Positions 45,456 through 54,154 of a stretch of DNA of 64,000 nucleotides are shown piece after piece. Numbering within the stretch: the first letter of the stretch is position 1; every line of letters begins with the position of its first letter. The stretch spans positions 1-64,000 of the forward strand of contig NZ_JFZB01000018.1 in assembly GCF_000740785.1 (NCBI RefSeq), in the 5' to 3' direction. The position numbers and the translations under genes are program-made. The DNA is from Paenirhodobacter enshiensis (GTDB lineage Bacteria > Pseudomonadota > Alphaproteobacteria > Rhodobacterales > Rhodobacteraceae). A model generated the notes under the pieces. The model did no database searches. It saw nothing but the letters and a program-made list of their open reading frames with translations, and was not told the origin of the DNA.

Positions 45456-46865
45456 TCAGGCCCGGAGGCCGACAACCGTCGGGCGCATCGACTGCTCGGT
45501 CAGCAGACGGCAGCACTCGCCGGTGAATTTCATCAGCGCCTCGCGGCTTTCGGTCTCAAAGGTGGGTTCGACCGAGCCGCGGATCCCCGCGATGAGCCGG
45601 CCGAGCGCGGCGGTCATCTCGTTCAGGCGGTGATCGAGCGTTCCGGCGCCGGTGTCGGCGCGTCGGAACGGGATGATCGAGCGGCGCGCCGGCGCAGGGG
45701 CGATGTTGATCAGCGGTTCGTCGAGGCCGCAGGGCAGTGCGATGCGCGGAGGCGCGAAATCCGGCACCGGCAATGTCGCATCGTCGACGCCGAAGCGGGC
45801 GGCATAGATTTCCGTGGTGCGGGCAGCGGTTTCGGCCGCAATCTGGCGCAACGCCCGGATCACCTCGGTCGAATACCACAGGTAGGTGGCGCGCAGATGC
45901 AGGCGCAGTTCCGTCGTGCTGCACGCCCAGTCGGCATCGGCGCCGCGGGTCTCGACCCACGAGGTCAGGCGCCGGGTGCACAGGTTCTGGAATCCGCCCT
46001 GACGGCGGTCCATGCGCAGATCGAGTTCCAGCTTCAGCCGCTCCAGCGCCTTGTCGCAGGCCTCGCCCGCCTCGGAGCGGATCGCGGCGATCCGCGCTCC
46101 GAGGTCGTCGGGCAACAGTCGCAGCGGCGGCTGCGCCGAGGGGGCGGCAGCCTGCTGGCCCTCCATCAGCGTCATGATGCGCCTGGTCCGCGCGAGAACG
46201 GTTTCCCGCAGCATCCGGCCTTCCGCGGCGGCGAAATGGGCCGAGATCGCGGCACGCAGCGCGACGATGCCGTCGCCCGTCGCGGCCTGCCCGGCGAAGA
46301 CGGGCACGTCGTCCAGCCCCTCGACCGCGAGCCAGCCGACGAGCGCGGCGGTTTCCGCAGTGCTGCCGGCCGGGCTGTTGACGAAGCAGATCGTCTCGGC
46401 CGGATGACGGGCATAGACCTTGCGGATCAGGGCCGCCTCCGGAACCGACGGCACCGCGCCCGAGCCGAGCACGACCAGACACAGCTGCGGCTGGGTCAGA
46501 ACGGCGTCGATGTCGGGGGTCTGCCGAAGACTCAACAGCGCCGGAACTGCCGGCTCGCCGTTGTCGGAAACCGGGCGCAGCGCCCGAACCGTGCCGCCTT
46601 CGGGCAGAGACTGCCCTGCGATGGCGGCCAGCACCCCGGGCTTGCCCACGCTCTCGGAGCCGAACAGGGTGACCGTGACGCGGAAGGCGTCGATCGCCCC
46701 GATGACGTCGCGCGCCTGCGTGGCGGCGATCGGCGAGGCGATCAGCGCGATGTCGGCGAGTCCGGCGCGAACGGTGGTCAGCGACCGCTCCAGCTCGCGC
46801 AGCGGGCCGAAGCCGTCGTCGTGCTGCACGGGGGTGGGCCCGGAAAGGATGGGTCCGTCGGTCAT
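45456..46865 (-). CDS. Dynamin-like pseudo-GTPase, first gene of the operon
   Basis: A 469-residue protein with a GTPase-like first domain whose G1 is degraded: GSESVGKPG at 69-77 keeps the lysine (K75) but has proline in place of the essential Ser/Thr. There is no DxxG-type G3. Surrounding hydrophobic strands (FRVTVTLFG, LCLVVLGSG, ETICFVNSPAG) still resemble a P-loop core. The second half (about 235-460) is helical like a dynamin stalk. A catalytically dead partner for the dynamin-like protein encoded 18 bp downstream is the simplest reading (inference). Confidence 0.72.
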   Translation of the reverse strand: MTDGPILSGPTPVQHDDGFGPLRELERSLTTVRAGLADIALIASPIAATQARDVIGAIDAFRVTVTLFGSESVGKPGVLAAIAGQSLPEGGTVRALRPVSDNGEPAVPALLSLRQTPDIDAVLTQPQLCLVVLGSGAVPSVPEAALIRKVYARHPAETICFVNSPAGSTAETAALVGWLAVEGLDDVPVFAGQAATGDGIVALRAAISAHFAAAEGRMLRETVLARTRRIMTLMEGQQAAAPSAQPPLRLLPDDLGARIAAIRSEAGEACDKALERLKLELDLRMDRRQGGFQNLCTRRLTSWVETRGADADWACSTTELRLHLRATYLWYSTEVIRALRQIAAETAARTTEIYAARFGVDDATLPVPDFAPPRIALPCGLDEPLINIAPAPARRSIIPFRRADTGAGTLDHRLNEMTAALGRLIAGIRGSVEPTFETESREALMKFTGECCRLLTEQSMRPTVVGLRA

Positions 46866-47440
46866 GGCAATCGCTCCCTCGGTTCAGCAAGGCCGCCAGA
46901 GAACGGGCGATCCCCGCAAGGTTCCGGCACGCGGCACACTGGTTAAAGACGGACAAGCACGGCACCGGCCGGTGTGGCCCCGCGTTTTCCGGTTGCCCGG
47001 CGGAACCGCGCGATTCTCGTGACGCGAAAGTCAATTTCCGTTCGGGAGTATTCTACACCCCCGGGGCCACGTCAATACGATGCAGAGGCCTGTATATATT
47101 GCATTTCCGATGCCGGATAACGCGTCCGTCGGGGCTTGGCCACACGGACGGAGCCGGCCTTCGGAATGTGTCGCTAACGTCTTGAAAAGGTAGTGCTGCT
47201 GCCGGCATTGGCCGTGCAGGGCCCCGGCCGGCAGCGGGGCCGCGCCGGTGCCGGTTCCCGCAGCGTTTCCGCCGGTCCGCGATGCGATTGTTTCCTGCCT
47301 GCGTTGAGGAAATCTTCAGACATGTGATTTTACAATCGGCCGTGTGCCCTGCTATCGCGCACCGCCTGACCGCCTGACCGCCTGACCGCCTGACCGCCTG
47401 ACCGCCCGAGGATCCGCGTCCGAGACGAGTGTAACCAGCC
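46866..47440. other. Long divergent intergenic region between the GTPase operon and the Hint gene
   Basis: 575 bp without a credible gene, the longest such gap here. It contains an AT-rich patch at about 47089-47108 (TGTATATATTGCATTTCC) that may hold a promoter, several GC-rich dyads, and the 8-bp tandem repeat at 47362-47409 listed separately. Open frames across it lack coding character. Confidence 0.6.
47362..47409 (+). repeat. Tandem 8-bp repeat upstream of the Hint gene
   Basis: Five perfect copies of CCGCCTGA followed by one CCGCCCGA, ending 31 bp before the start of the Hint-domain gene. The unit is not a multiple of three and lies in the promoter or leader. Copy-number change by slipped-strand replication could therefore alter spacing and expression. 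Confidence 0.9.
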
Positions 47441-48637
47441 ATGTCCTATACGCTTCAGCTTTACTCCACGCAGAGCGTGGCGGTGACCCGGGTCAGCACC
47501 GGGGCCTCGATGATGGCAAACGATCCGGTCTCTTCGGCCTATGGAGATGCGTTCTCGTGGGAACTCAGCGGCGATCCGAACCCGTCGGCGGCGCTGAGTT
47601 TCGGAACCGCGAACGCCTCGGTCAGCTTCGATGACGGCGACGGGCTGTTCAGTTCGAATCCGGTCGCGAACGACACCGTGCAGGACCAGAAGCTCGCCGC
47701 CACGACGACGATCGACGGCACCACCTATACCGCGAACGGCGACACCGTGCTGTGGCACAGCCCGGCCGCGATCTACGTCAAGTTGCAATATACCGTCACG
47801 CTTTATGACGCGTCGGGGACGGTTTACACCATGGCCGGGGTGTCTGTCGTGCAGGGCTGGTCGCCAACCGTCGCGGGGGTGGCTTTCATCGGTGCAGCAC
47901 CGCCGGCGGGGACGGTATTGTATTACCACCTTGGCCAGTCCACCTATATCAACAACCCCGATGCCGCGCCGCTGACCAGTTCGCTGACTGCGGCGACGGG
48001 TTCGGCGTCGCGCACGCCGGTGCCCTGTTTCGCTGCCGACTGCCGGCTCGAGACGGAGGACGGACCGTGCCCCGCCGGCGAAATCCGCCCCGGAATGCGT
48101 GTGCTGACCCGCGATGGCGGGTTGCAGCCGGTGCTTTGGGTGGGGGGCCGTTTCCTCGACGCTGCGGCACTGGCGCAGCAACCGGGGCTGCGTCCGATCC
48201 GGATCCGGGCGGGGGCGCTCGGTCCTGGGTTGCCGGCACGCGATCTGGTCGTCTCGCCTCAGCACAGGGTGCTGCTGCGCTCGAAAATCGCAGGGCGGAT
48301 GTTCGGGGTATCCGAGGTTCTGGTGCCGGCGATCCGGCTGTTGCGGGTCAGCGGTGTCGAGGTGGCACAGGACATGGCCGAGGTGCACTATGTCCATCTG
48401 CTGCTCGACCGTCATCATATTCTGCTGTCGGAGGGGTTGGAGAGCGAATCTCTCTATCTCGGGGCTGAGGCGCGCAAGGCGCTCTCTGCGCCGGCGCTGG
48501 AGGAAGTGCTGACCCTGTTCCCCGAGCTGCGCACACCCGGGGTGCTGCCATTGCCGGCGCGGCGTCTTGTCGCCGGCGGGCGGGCGCGGAAACTGGTCGA
48601 ACGCCATGTGCAAAATTGCAAGCCTCTGGTCGCCTGA
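47441..48637 (+). CDS. Hint-domain protein
   Basis: A 398-residue protein. Residues 1-190 are a low-complexity, Ser/Thr/Ala-rich beta-type domain without a signal peptide (MSYTLQLYSTQSVAVTRV). A Hint domain follows at about 193-345 (TPVPCFAADCRLETEDGP, GEIRPGMRVLTRDGG, VVSPQHRVLLRS, VHYVHLLLDRHHILLSEGL). This Hint_2 version is widespread in Rhodobacteraceae, often at the C-terminus of secreted proteins; whether it self-processes is generally not known. The C-terminal 55 residues are basic. A tandem repeat precedes it, and it is divergent from the GTPase operon. Confidence 0.85.
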   Translation: MSYTLQLYSTQSVAVTRVSTGASMMANDPVSSAYGDAFSWELSGDPNPSAALSFGTANASVSFDDGDGLFSSNPVANDTVQDQKLAATTTIDGTTYTANGDTVLWHSPAAIYVKLQYTVTLYDASGTVYTMAGVSVVQGWSPTVAGVAFIGAAPPAGTVLYYHLGQSTYINNPDAAPLTSSLTAATGSASRTPVPCFAADCRLETEDGPCPAGEIRPGMRVLTRDGGLQPVLWVGGRFLDAAALAQQPGLRPIRIRAGALGPGLPARDLVVSPQHRVLLRSKIAGRMFGVSEVLVPAIRLLRVSGVEVAQDMAEVHYVHLLLDRHHILLSEGLESESLYLGAEARKALSAPALEEVLTLFPELRTPGVLPLPARRLVAGGRARKLVERHVQNCKPLVA

Positions 48638-48830
48638 GTTCATGGGAGAGGGCCGGCAGTCAGAGGCTGGCAGGGCAGGGACTGCTGGAGCCGCGACGAC
48701 GGATCTTCTTTGCCGGCCGGTGCGACAGGGCAGATAGCGGCGTTTGGCGGATGAGGGCCCGGCTGGAAGGGGCGTCGCCGGGGCGATGGGGAGGATTAGC
48801 GCGACGGGGACAGAACGGCGCCTGAAAAGC

Positions 48831-49904
48831 TCAGGCGGCGGCGCTCCACAGCCGGAACCGGCCCTGTCCGGTCAGTTCGCGGATCATGCCATGGCTCTGC
48901 ATCCGTGCCAGAAGCCTTTCGGCGCTGTCGCGGCTGATCCCGGCCAGAACGGCCGCATCCTCGGTATCGAGAAGCGGACGCGCGCGCAGGGCCTCGACCA
49001 TGCGCAGCGGCGTGCCGCCCTTCCATCCTGAAACCACCGCCGATGTGGCCTTTGCCCAGTCATCGACCCGGCGCACCGACATCAGCGCCGACATCGCGCC
49101 ATTTCCCGTTGCGCCGAGCCAGCGCGACAGCCGCTCGTCCGCCTCGCCCCCCGAGGTCCAGACCGCACGCGCCGCCGCCATCGGCGCGAAGCCGAGGAGG
49201 CGGTTTTCCTGCGCCGCGATGCGCGCCGCCGCCACCGCGGGTTCGGCGACCGAACCCGGCGCCGAGAGCCCCGCGAGCTGCCACAACCGGAACGCATAGG
49301 CCGCGCGGGTCAGCGGATGGGCACCCGCCATCTCGTCCATGCCGGCGCGGAACTCGGCCTCGGCGGCGTCGAATTCGGGCCCCGCCGGGCGGGTGCGGGC
49401 GCTTTCGGGCAGGGCGGCGGGGGCCTCGGTCTCATGCAGGCCGAGAAACCCGCGCAATCCCTCGGGCGCGCCCGGCCGTGCGCTCAGCCGGCGCAGCGCC
49501 CATCTTGCGCGGCCGAGGTCCGCCGCCAGCCCCGGCACCCCGCCGCGCCCCATCATGTCGCGCCCGATCTGTTCGCGACGCACCCGGCCGCCTTCGGCGA
49601 GGATCATCGCCTCGGCCTCGATCAGCGCGAGCCGCGTCACCATGCCTTCGCCCGATCCCTCGACGACCGCATCGAGGCGCGCCAGATCGGCCGCCGCGCG
49701 GGCAAGGTCCGCCGCAAGCCGCGCCTCGGCCGCCAGCCATTCGGCGGGGTCCGCCAGACTGCGCACCGCGCGGCGCGGGATCGGCAGGGGAGGCTCGTCC
49801 TCGTCGGTGGGGGGCAGGAACCAGGGATCTTCGTCCGCCGTCTCGTCGCGGTCGTAGATCGAGCGCGGCGCGCTCTCGTCCATATCGGGCAGGGGGTGTT
49901 TCAT
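48831..49904 (-). CDS. DUF1612-like helix-turn-helix protein
   Basis: A 357-residue soluble protein. The first 50 residues are acidic and proline-rich. A conserved-looking block, RLALIEAEAMILAEGGRV, lies at about 91-108. The last 85 residues (DDWAKATSAVVSGWKGGTPL; DTEDAAVLAGISRDSAERLL) look like a helix-turn-helix ending. This layout resembles the DUF1612/helix-turn-helix proteins of alphaproteobacteria, some plasmid-borne. The family assignment is from memory of its pattern and is moderate. It stands alone between the Hint gene (convergent) and urtA (divergent). Confidence 0.65.
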   Translation of the reverse strand: MKHPLPDMDESAPRSIYDRDETADEDPWFLPPTDEDEPPLPIPRRAVRSLADPAEWLAAEARLAADLARAAADLARLDAVVEGSGEGMVTRLALIEAEAMILAEGGRVRREQIGRDMMGRGGVPGLAADLGRARWALRRLSARPGAPEGLRGFLGLHETEAPAALPESARTRPAGPEFDAAEAEFRAGMDEMAGAHPLTRAAYAFRLWQLAGLSAPGSVAEPAVAAARIAAQENRLLGFAPMAAARAVWTSGGEADERLSRWLGATGNGAMSALMSVRRVDDWAKATSAVVSGWKGGTPLRMVEALRARPLLDTEDAAVLAGISRDSAERLLARMQSHGMIRELTGQGRFRLWSAAA

Positions 49905-50116
49905 ATCCGCAAAATAGCACGCTCGCGCGGTTCGTGCAGCCTTTTCCGGCGCTGCCGCGGCGGCAAACCTACGCCGAAAGGCGTATATGGCCCGACCGCC
50001 CCCCGGCCTAGGGTGCAGCTACAGGACAGGGCGCGACACCCCCCGCGAACCCGTCCGGCCACAACCGGCCGCGCCTGAACGCCGGCCGCAACCACACAGG
50101 GAAAGGGACTTCCACG

Positions 50117-51304
50117 ATGAAGATGGCATTCCACACGCTGTTCGGCGCGCTTGCCGCCTCGACGATGCTGACCTGCGCCGCTCAGGCCGAGGACACCAAG
50201 GTCGGCGTGCTGCAGTCGCTCTCGGGCACCATGGCGATCTCGGAAGTCACCGTGAAGAACGCCGAGCTGATGGCGATCGACGAGATCAACGCCGCCGGCG
50301 GCGTCATGGGCAACAAGATCGTCCCGGTGGTCGAGGATGGCGCCTCCGATCCGGCGATCTTCGCGCAGAAGGCGACGAAGCTGATCACCGACGACAAGGT
50401 CGCCACGGTGTTCGGCGGCTGGACCTCGGCCTCGCGCAAGGCGATGCTGCCGGTGTTCGAGCGCACCAAGAACCTGCTGTGGTATCCGGTGCAGTTCGAG
50501 GGCAACGAATGCTCGCCCAACATCATGTATTCGGGCGCCCAGCCGAACCAGCAGATCGTGCCCTCCTATGACTGGGCGAAGGCCAAGGGCTACAAGAAGA
50601 TGTTCCTGGTCGGCTCGGATTACGTGTTCCCGCGCACCGCGAACCTGATCCTGAAGAAGCATATCGCCAAGGACGGCCTGACCATGGCGGGCGAGGAATA
50701 CGTGCCGCTCGGCGGCACCGACTTCTCGGCGGTCATCGCCAAGATCCAGGCCGCGAAGCCCGAGATCATCATGAGCACGCTCAACGGCGACTCGAACGTG
50801 TCGTTCTTCAAGCAGCTCGCCGCCGCCGGCCTGACCTCGGAGAAACTGCCGGTGATGTCCTTCTCGATCGGCGAGCAGGAAGCCAAGGCCATGGGCACCG
50901 AGCTGGTCAAGGACAGCTTCGCCGGCTGGAACTACTTCCAGAGCCTGCCGGGCGAGGCCAACGCCAAGTTCGTGAAGGATTATCAGGCGAAGTTCGGCGC
51001 CGATGCCGCGATCACCGACCCGATGGTGCATGGCTACCTCGACGTCTACGCCTGGAAGGCCGCGGTCGAGAAGGCCGGCAGCTTCGATCCCGACAAGGTG
51101 CGCGCCGCCGCGGTCGGCCTGAAGTTCCCCTCGCCGATGGGCGACGTCGAGTTCGCCGCGAACCAGTCGCTGGTGCAGCCCGCCCTCGTCGGCAAGCTGA
51201 AGGCCGACGGTCAGTTCGAGATCGTCTGGCAGTCGGAAGGCGCGATCCAGCCCGATCCCTACGATCCGGTCGCCTTCCCGGGCAAGAGCTGCAAGCTGCA
51301 CTGA
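50117..51304 (+). CDS. urtA: Urea ABC transporter, periplasmic binding protein
   Basis: A 395-residue urea/short-amide binding protein with signal peptide MKMAFHTLFGALAASTMLTCAAQA (cut before EDTK). Family hallmarks are VGVLQSLSGTMAISE at the N-terminus and NLLWYPVQFEGNECSPN. Lys/Phe-rich ends (PFPGKSCKLH-like VAFPGKSCKLH) match UrtA. It begins the urtABCDE operon, with GGGAAAGGGA upstream. A strong hairpin with a T-rich tail follows, probably lowering expression of the membrane components relative to the binding protein. Nitrogen limitation is the usual inducer; no sigma-54 site was recognised. Confidence 0.95.
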   Translation: MKMAFHTLFGALAASTMLTCAAQAEDTKVGVLQSLSGTMAISEVTVKNAELMAIDEINAAGGVMGNKIVPVVEDGASDPAIFAQKATKLITDDKVATVFGGWTSASRKAMLPVFERTKNLLWYPVQFEGNECSPNIMYSGAQPNQQIVPSYDWAKAKGYKKMFLVGSDYVFPRTANLILKKHIAKDGLTMAGEEYVPLGGTDFSAVIAKIQAAKPEIIMSTLNGDSNVSFFKQLAAAGLTSEKLPVMSFSIGEQEAKAMGTELVKDSFAGWNYFQSLPGEANAKFVKDYQAKFGADAAITDPMVHGYLDVYAWKAAVEKAGSFDPDKVRAAAVGLKFPSPMGDVEFAANQSLVQPALVGKLKADGQFEIVWQSEGAIQPDPYDPVAFPGKSCKLH

Positions 51305-51319
51305 GCCGCCGAGATCCGG

Positions 51320-51365
51320 GGCCGGGGCGCGCGCCGTCATGGCCGTGCGCCCCGGCCTTTCCTTT
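51320..51365 (+). terminator. Attenuating terminator between urtA and urtB
   Basis: Perfect 11-bp stem GGCCGGGGCGC / GCGCCCCGGCC with a 16-base loop, followed by TTTCCTTT. The position after the binding-protein gene is typical of a leaky terminator that sets binding protein to permease ratio. Confidence 0.75.
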
Positions 51366-51406
51366 GAAACATCCGATTTTCACCCCGACACCCGGAGAGA
51401 GTGACC

Positions 51407-52315
51407 ATGATGGACCTTCCCCTTCTCGTCGGTCAGGTGTTCAACGGCTTCAGCGTCGCCTCGCTGTTCATCCTCGCCACGCTCGGACTCGCGCTCAGCT
51501 TCGGGCTGATGCGGGTCATCAACATGGCGCATGGCGAGATGCTGATGCTGGGCGGTTACCTGGCCTATCTGACCTTCCTGCTGGTTCCCGGCCCGCTGGC
51601 CATCCTGATCGCGCTGCCGGTCGCGTTTCTGGGTGCCGCGGCGCTTGGCGCGGTGCTCGAGGTGACGGTGATCCACCGGCTGGCGTCGCGCCCGCTCGAT
51701 ACGCTGCTCGCGACCTGGGGGGTCAGCCTGATCCTGCAACAGGCGGCGCGCTCGATCTTCGGGGCCATCGGGGTCAGCGTGACGGCGCCCGGCTGGCTGA
51801 ACCACACGATCAGCATCGCCACGGGGCCGCTCGCCGGGCTGACGCTGCCGGCGACGCGGATCTTCATCATGGTGGTGGCGGTGGCGGTGCTTCTCGCGCT
51901 CGGTCTGTTCATCACCAAAAGCCGCATCGGCCTGCTGGTGCGCGCGGTCAACCAGGACCGGATGATGGCGGCGGCCTCGGGCATCGACGTGCGCCGGGTC
52001 GATCTGGTGGTGTTCTCGCTCGGCACCGGGATCGCGGGGCTTGCGGGCGTGGTGCTGGCGCTGCTCGGTCCGGTCACGCCCTCGGTCGGGCAAAGCTACA
52101 TCGTGCCGGCGTTCCTCGTGGTGGTGCTCGGCGGGCTCGGCTCGATGGTCGGCACGACCGTCGCGGCGCTGATCCTCGGGATGGTCTCGGCGCTCAGCCA
52201 GATCTTCCTCGACGTCAGCACCTCGCAGGTGCTGGTGCTGCTCTTCGTCATCGTGTTCCTGCAATTCCGTCCGCAGGGCGTCATCGCCGTGCGCTCGCGC
52301 GCGCTGGAGGACTGA
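51407..52315 (+). CDS. urtB: Urea ABC transporter permease
   Basis: A 302-residue LivH-type permease with about eight membrane helices. LLVGQVFNGFSVASLFILATLG and LMRVINMAHGEMLMLGGYLA are typical of the urea branch, and a C-terminal LVLLFVIVFLQFRPQGV ends the domain. Some UrtB proteins carry an extra N-terminal domain of about 200 residues; this one does not. The start at 51407 has GGAGAG 8 bases upstream; a GTG at 51401 is too close to it. urtC starts 3 bp after its stop. Confidence 0.9.
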   Translation: MMDLPLLVGQVFNGFSVASLFILATLGLALSFGLMRVINMAHGEMLMLGGYLAYLTFLLVPGPLAILIALPVAFLGAAALGAVLEVTVIHRLASRPLDTLLATWGVSLILQQAARSIFGAIGVSVTAPGWLNHTISIATGPLAGLTLPATRIFIMVVAVAVLLALGLFITKSRIGLLVRAVNQDRMMAAASGIDVRRVDLVVFSLGTGIAGLAGVVLALLGPVTPSVGQSYIVPAFLVVVLGGLGSMVGTTVAALILGMVSALSQIFLDVSTSQVLVLLFVIVFLQFRPQGVIAVRSRALED

Positions 52316-52318
52316 GCC

Positions 52319-53371
52319 ATGCCGAAATATCTGTCGCAACTGTGGATCGTCGCGCTGGTGCTGGCCGTCGCCGCGCCCTGGCTGATCTCGTCTTATGAAC
52401 TCAGCCTGCTCGGCCGGTTCCTCGCCATGGCGATCCTCGCCATCGGGCTGGTGCTGCTGTGGGGCGAGGCGGGGATCCTGTCGCTCGGTCAGGGGGTGTT
52501 CTTCGGCCTCGGCGGCTATGCCATCGCGATGCACATGAAGCTGGTGTCACTGCCCGAGGGCGAGCTGCCCGATTTCATGATGTGGTCTGGCCTCGACGCG
52601 CTGCCCTGGTGGTGGGTGCCCTTCGCCAATCCGGTCTTCGCGCTGGTTGCGGTGGTGGCGCTGCCGGCGATCGTGGGGGCGCTGTTCTCCTGGCTGGTGT
52701 TCCGCCGCCGCATCGTGGGGACGTATTTCTCGCTGATCACCCAGGCGCTGGCGCTGTGCTTCGCGACGCTTCTGGTCAGCAAGCAGGACGTCACCGGCGG
52801 GTTCAACGGGCTGACCGATTTCAAGACGCTGTTCGGGCAGGATCTGGCATCGCCCGGCGCCCCCATTGCGCTCTATTTCGTCACGCTCGGCTTCGTGGTG
52901 CTGGCTTTCCTCGGTGCGCGCTGGCTGATCGGGTCGCGCTACGGCATCTTGCTGCGCGCCACCCGCGACGGCGAGAACCGGGTGCGGTTCCTGGGCTACA
53001 ATACCACGCCTTACAAGGTCGTCGCCTTCGCCATCGCCGCGGCGCTTGCCGGTCTTGGCGGTGCGCTCTTCACCCTGCACGCCGGGGTGATCTCGCCCGC
53101 CCTCGTCGGTGTCGTCCCCTCGATCGAGATGATCGTCTGGGTCGCGGTCGGCGGGCGCTACAGCCTGTGGGGCGCCGTCGCCGGCGCGCTGATCGTGAAC
53201 TTCGCCAAGGACGAGATTTCCTCGGCCCTGCCCGAGGCCTGGCTCTACGTCCTCGGTGCCGTGTTCATCCTTGTCGTGACGCTGCTGCCCAGGGGGATCG
53301 CCGGCCTCGTCCGCGATCTGGCCGGGCGCCGCGCCCTCGTCGCCACGAAGCCCCAGGAGGTGCAGAAATGA
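52319..53371 (+). CDS. urtC: Urea ABC transporter permease
   Basis: A 350-residue LivM-type permease, the partner of UrtB, with about nine to ten membrane helices. The ATRDGENRVRFLGYNTTPYK segment is the cytoplasmic coupling loop region. QDVTGGFNGLTDF and VAVGGRYSLWGAVAGAL are common in UrtC. Its stop overlaps the urtD start by 4 bases. Confidence 0.92.
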   Translation: MPKYLSQLWIVALVLAVAAPWLISSYELSLLGRFLAMAILAIGLVLLWGEAGILSLGQGVFFGLGGYAIAMHMKLVSLPEGELPDFMMWSGLDALPWWWVPFANPVFALVAVVALPAIVGALFSWLVFRRRIVGTYFSLITQALALCFATLLVSKQDVTGGFNGLTDFKTLFGQDLASPGAPIALYFVTLGFVVLAFLGARWLIGSRYGILLRATRDGENRVRFLGYNTTPYKVVAFAIAAALAGLGGALFTLHAGVISPALVGVVPSIEMIVWVAVGGRYSLWGAVAGALIVNFAKDEISSALPEAWLYVLGAVFILVVTLLPRGIAGLVRDLAGRRALVATKPQEVQK

Positions 53372-54153
53372 ACGCCGCCCTCGCGAACGCCACCCCCGCC
53401 GATCCCTTCATCCTGAAGGTCGATGGCATCACCGTCGATTTCGACGGCTTCAAGGCGATCGACAATTTCTCGATGACGCTGGAACGCGGTCAGCTGCGGG
53501 TGCTGATCGGGCCGAACGGCGCGGGCAAGTCGACGCTGTGCGACACGATCATCGGCCGGGTGCGCGCCGCCTCGGGCCATGTCTGGCTGAACGGCGAGGA
53601 CATTACCGCGCTCCCCGAGTTCGAGATCGTGCGCCGCGGCATCTGCCGCAAGTTCCAGACGCCGGGGGTGCTGCCCTCGCTCACCGTGCGCGACAACCTC
53701 GCGCTCGCCGCGCGGCGCGACCGGCGCTGGTGGACCGGCTTCGGCCATGCCGTCGATGCCACCGAGCGCGTCCGCGTCGACGAGATCCTCGCCGCCATCG
53801 GCCTTGAGGACCGGGCGACGACGCTCGCCGGGCTTCTGGCGCATGGCGAGAAACAGTGGCTCGAAATCGGCATGGTCGTCGCCACCGGGGCGGAGCTGCT
53901 GCTGCTCGACGAACCCACCGCCGGCATGGGCCCGAACGAGACCAGCCGCACCGCGAAACTCATCAAGTCGCTGCTCGGCAAGCACGCGGTTCTGGTGATC
54001 GACCACGACATGAAATTCGTCGAGGAACTCGGCGGCAAGGTCACGGTGATGCATCAGGGCAAGTTCCTGAAGCAGGGCACGGTCGAGCAGATCCGCAACG
54101 ACCCGGATGTGGCGGCGGTCTATCTCGGCCGCTCGGAACGCGAGGAGGCCTGA
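53368..54153 (+). CDS. urtD: Urea ABC transporter ATP-binding protein
   Basis: A 261-residue LivG-type ATPase. Walker A is GPNGAGKST (about 48-56), the signature is the UrtD-type LAHGEKQWLEIGM, and Walker B is LLLLDEPTAGMG. AGGAGG precedes the overlapping start. It pairs with UrtE, whose gene begins one base after its stop codon. Confidence 0.93.
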   Translation: MNAALANATPADPFILKVDGITVDFDGFKAIDNFSMTLERGQLRVLIGPNGAGKSTLCDTIIGRVRAASGHVWLNGEDITALPEFEIVRRGICRKFQTPGVLPSLTVRDNLALAARRDRRWWTGFGHAVDATERVRVDEILAAIGLEDRATTLAGLLAHGEKQWLEIGMVVATGAELLLLDEPTAGMGPNETSRTAKLIKSLLGKHAVLVIDHDMKFVEELGGKVTVMHQGKFLKQGTVEQIRNDPDVAAVYLGRSEREEA

Positions 54154-54154
54154 G

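Noticed and set aside
44034-46946. 970-codon plus-strand open frame
   Set aside because: It is antisense to the dynamin-like and pseudo-GTPase genes; the Gln/Arg/His-rich low-complexity translation is typical of a shadow frame.
47362-47409. Possible CRISPR array
   Set aside because: The 8-bp units are directly contiguous without spacers and no cas genes are present; it is a simple tandem repeat.
41143-49904. Prophage or integrative element covering the GTPase, Hint and DUF1612-like genes
   Set aside because: No integrase, structural phage gene, tRNA junction or flanking direct repeat was seen and codon use looks like the neighbours.
49905-50116. NtrC-type site upstream of urtA
   Set aside because: A GCAC...GTGC pair is present but its 13-bp spacing does not fit the usual NtrC dyad.
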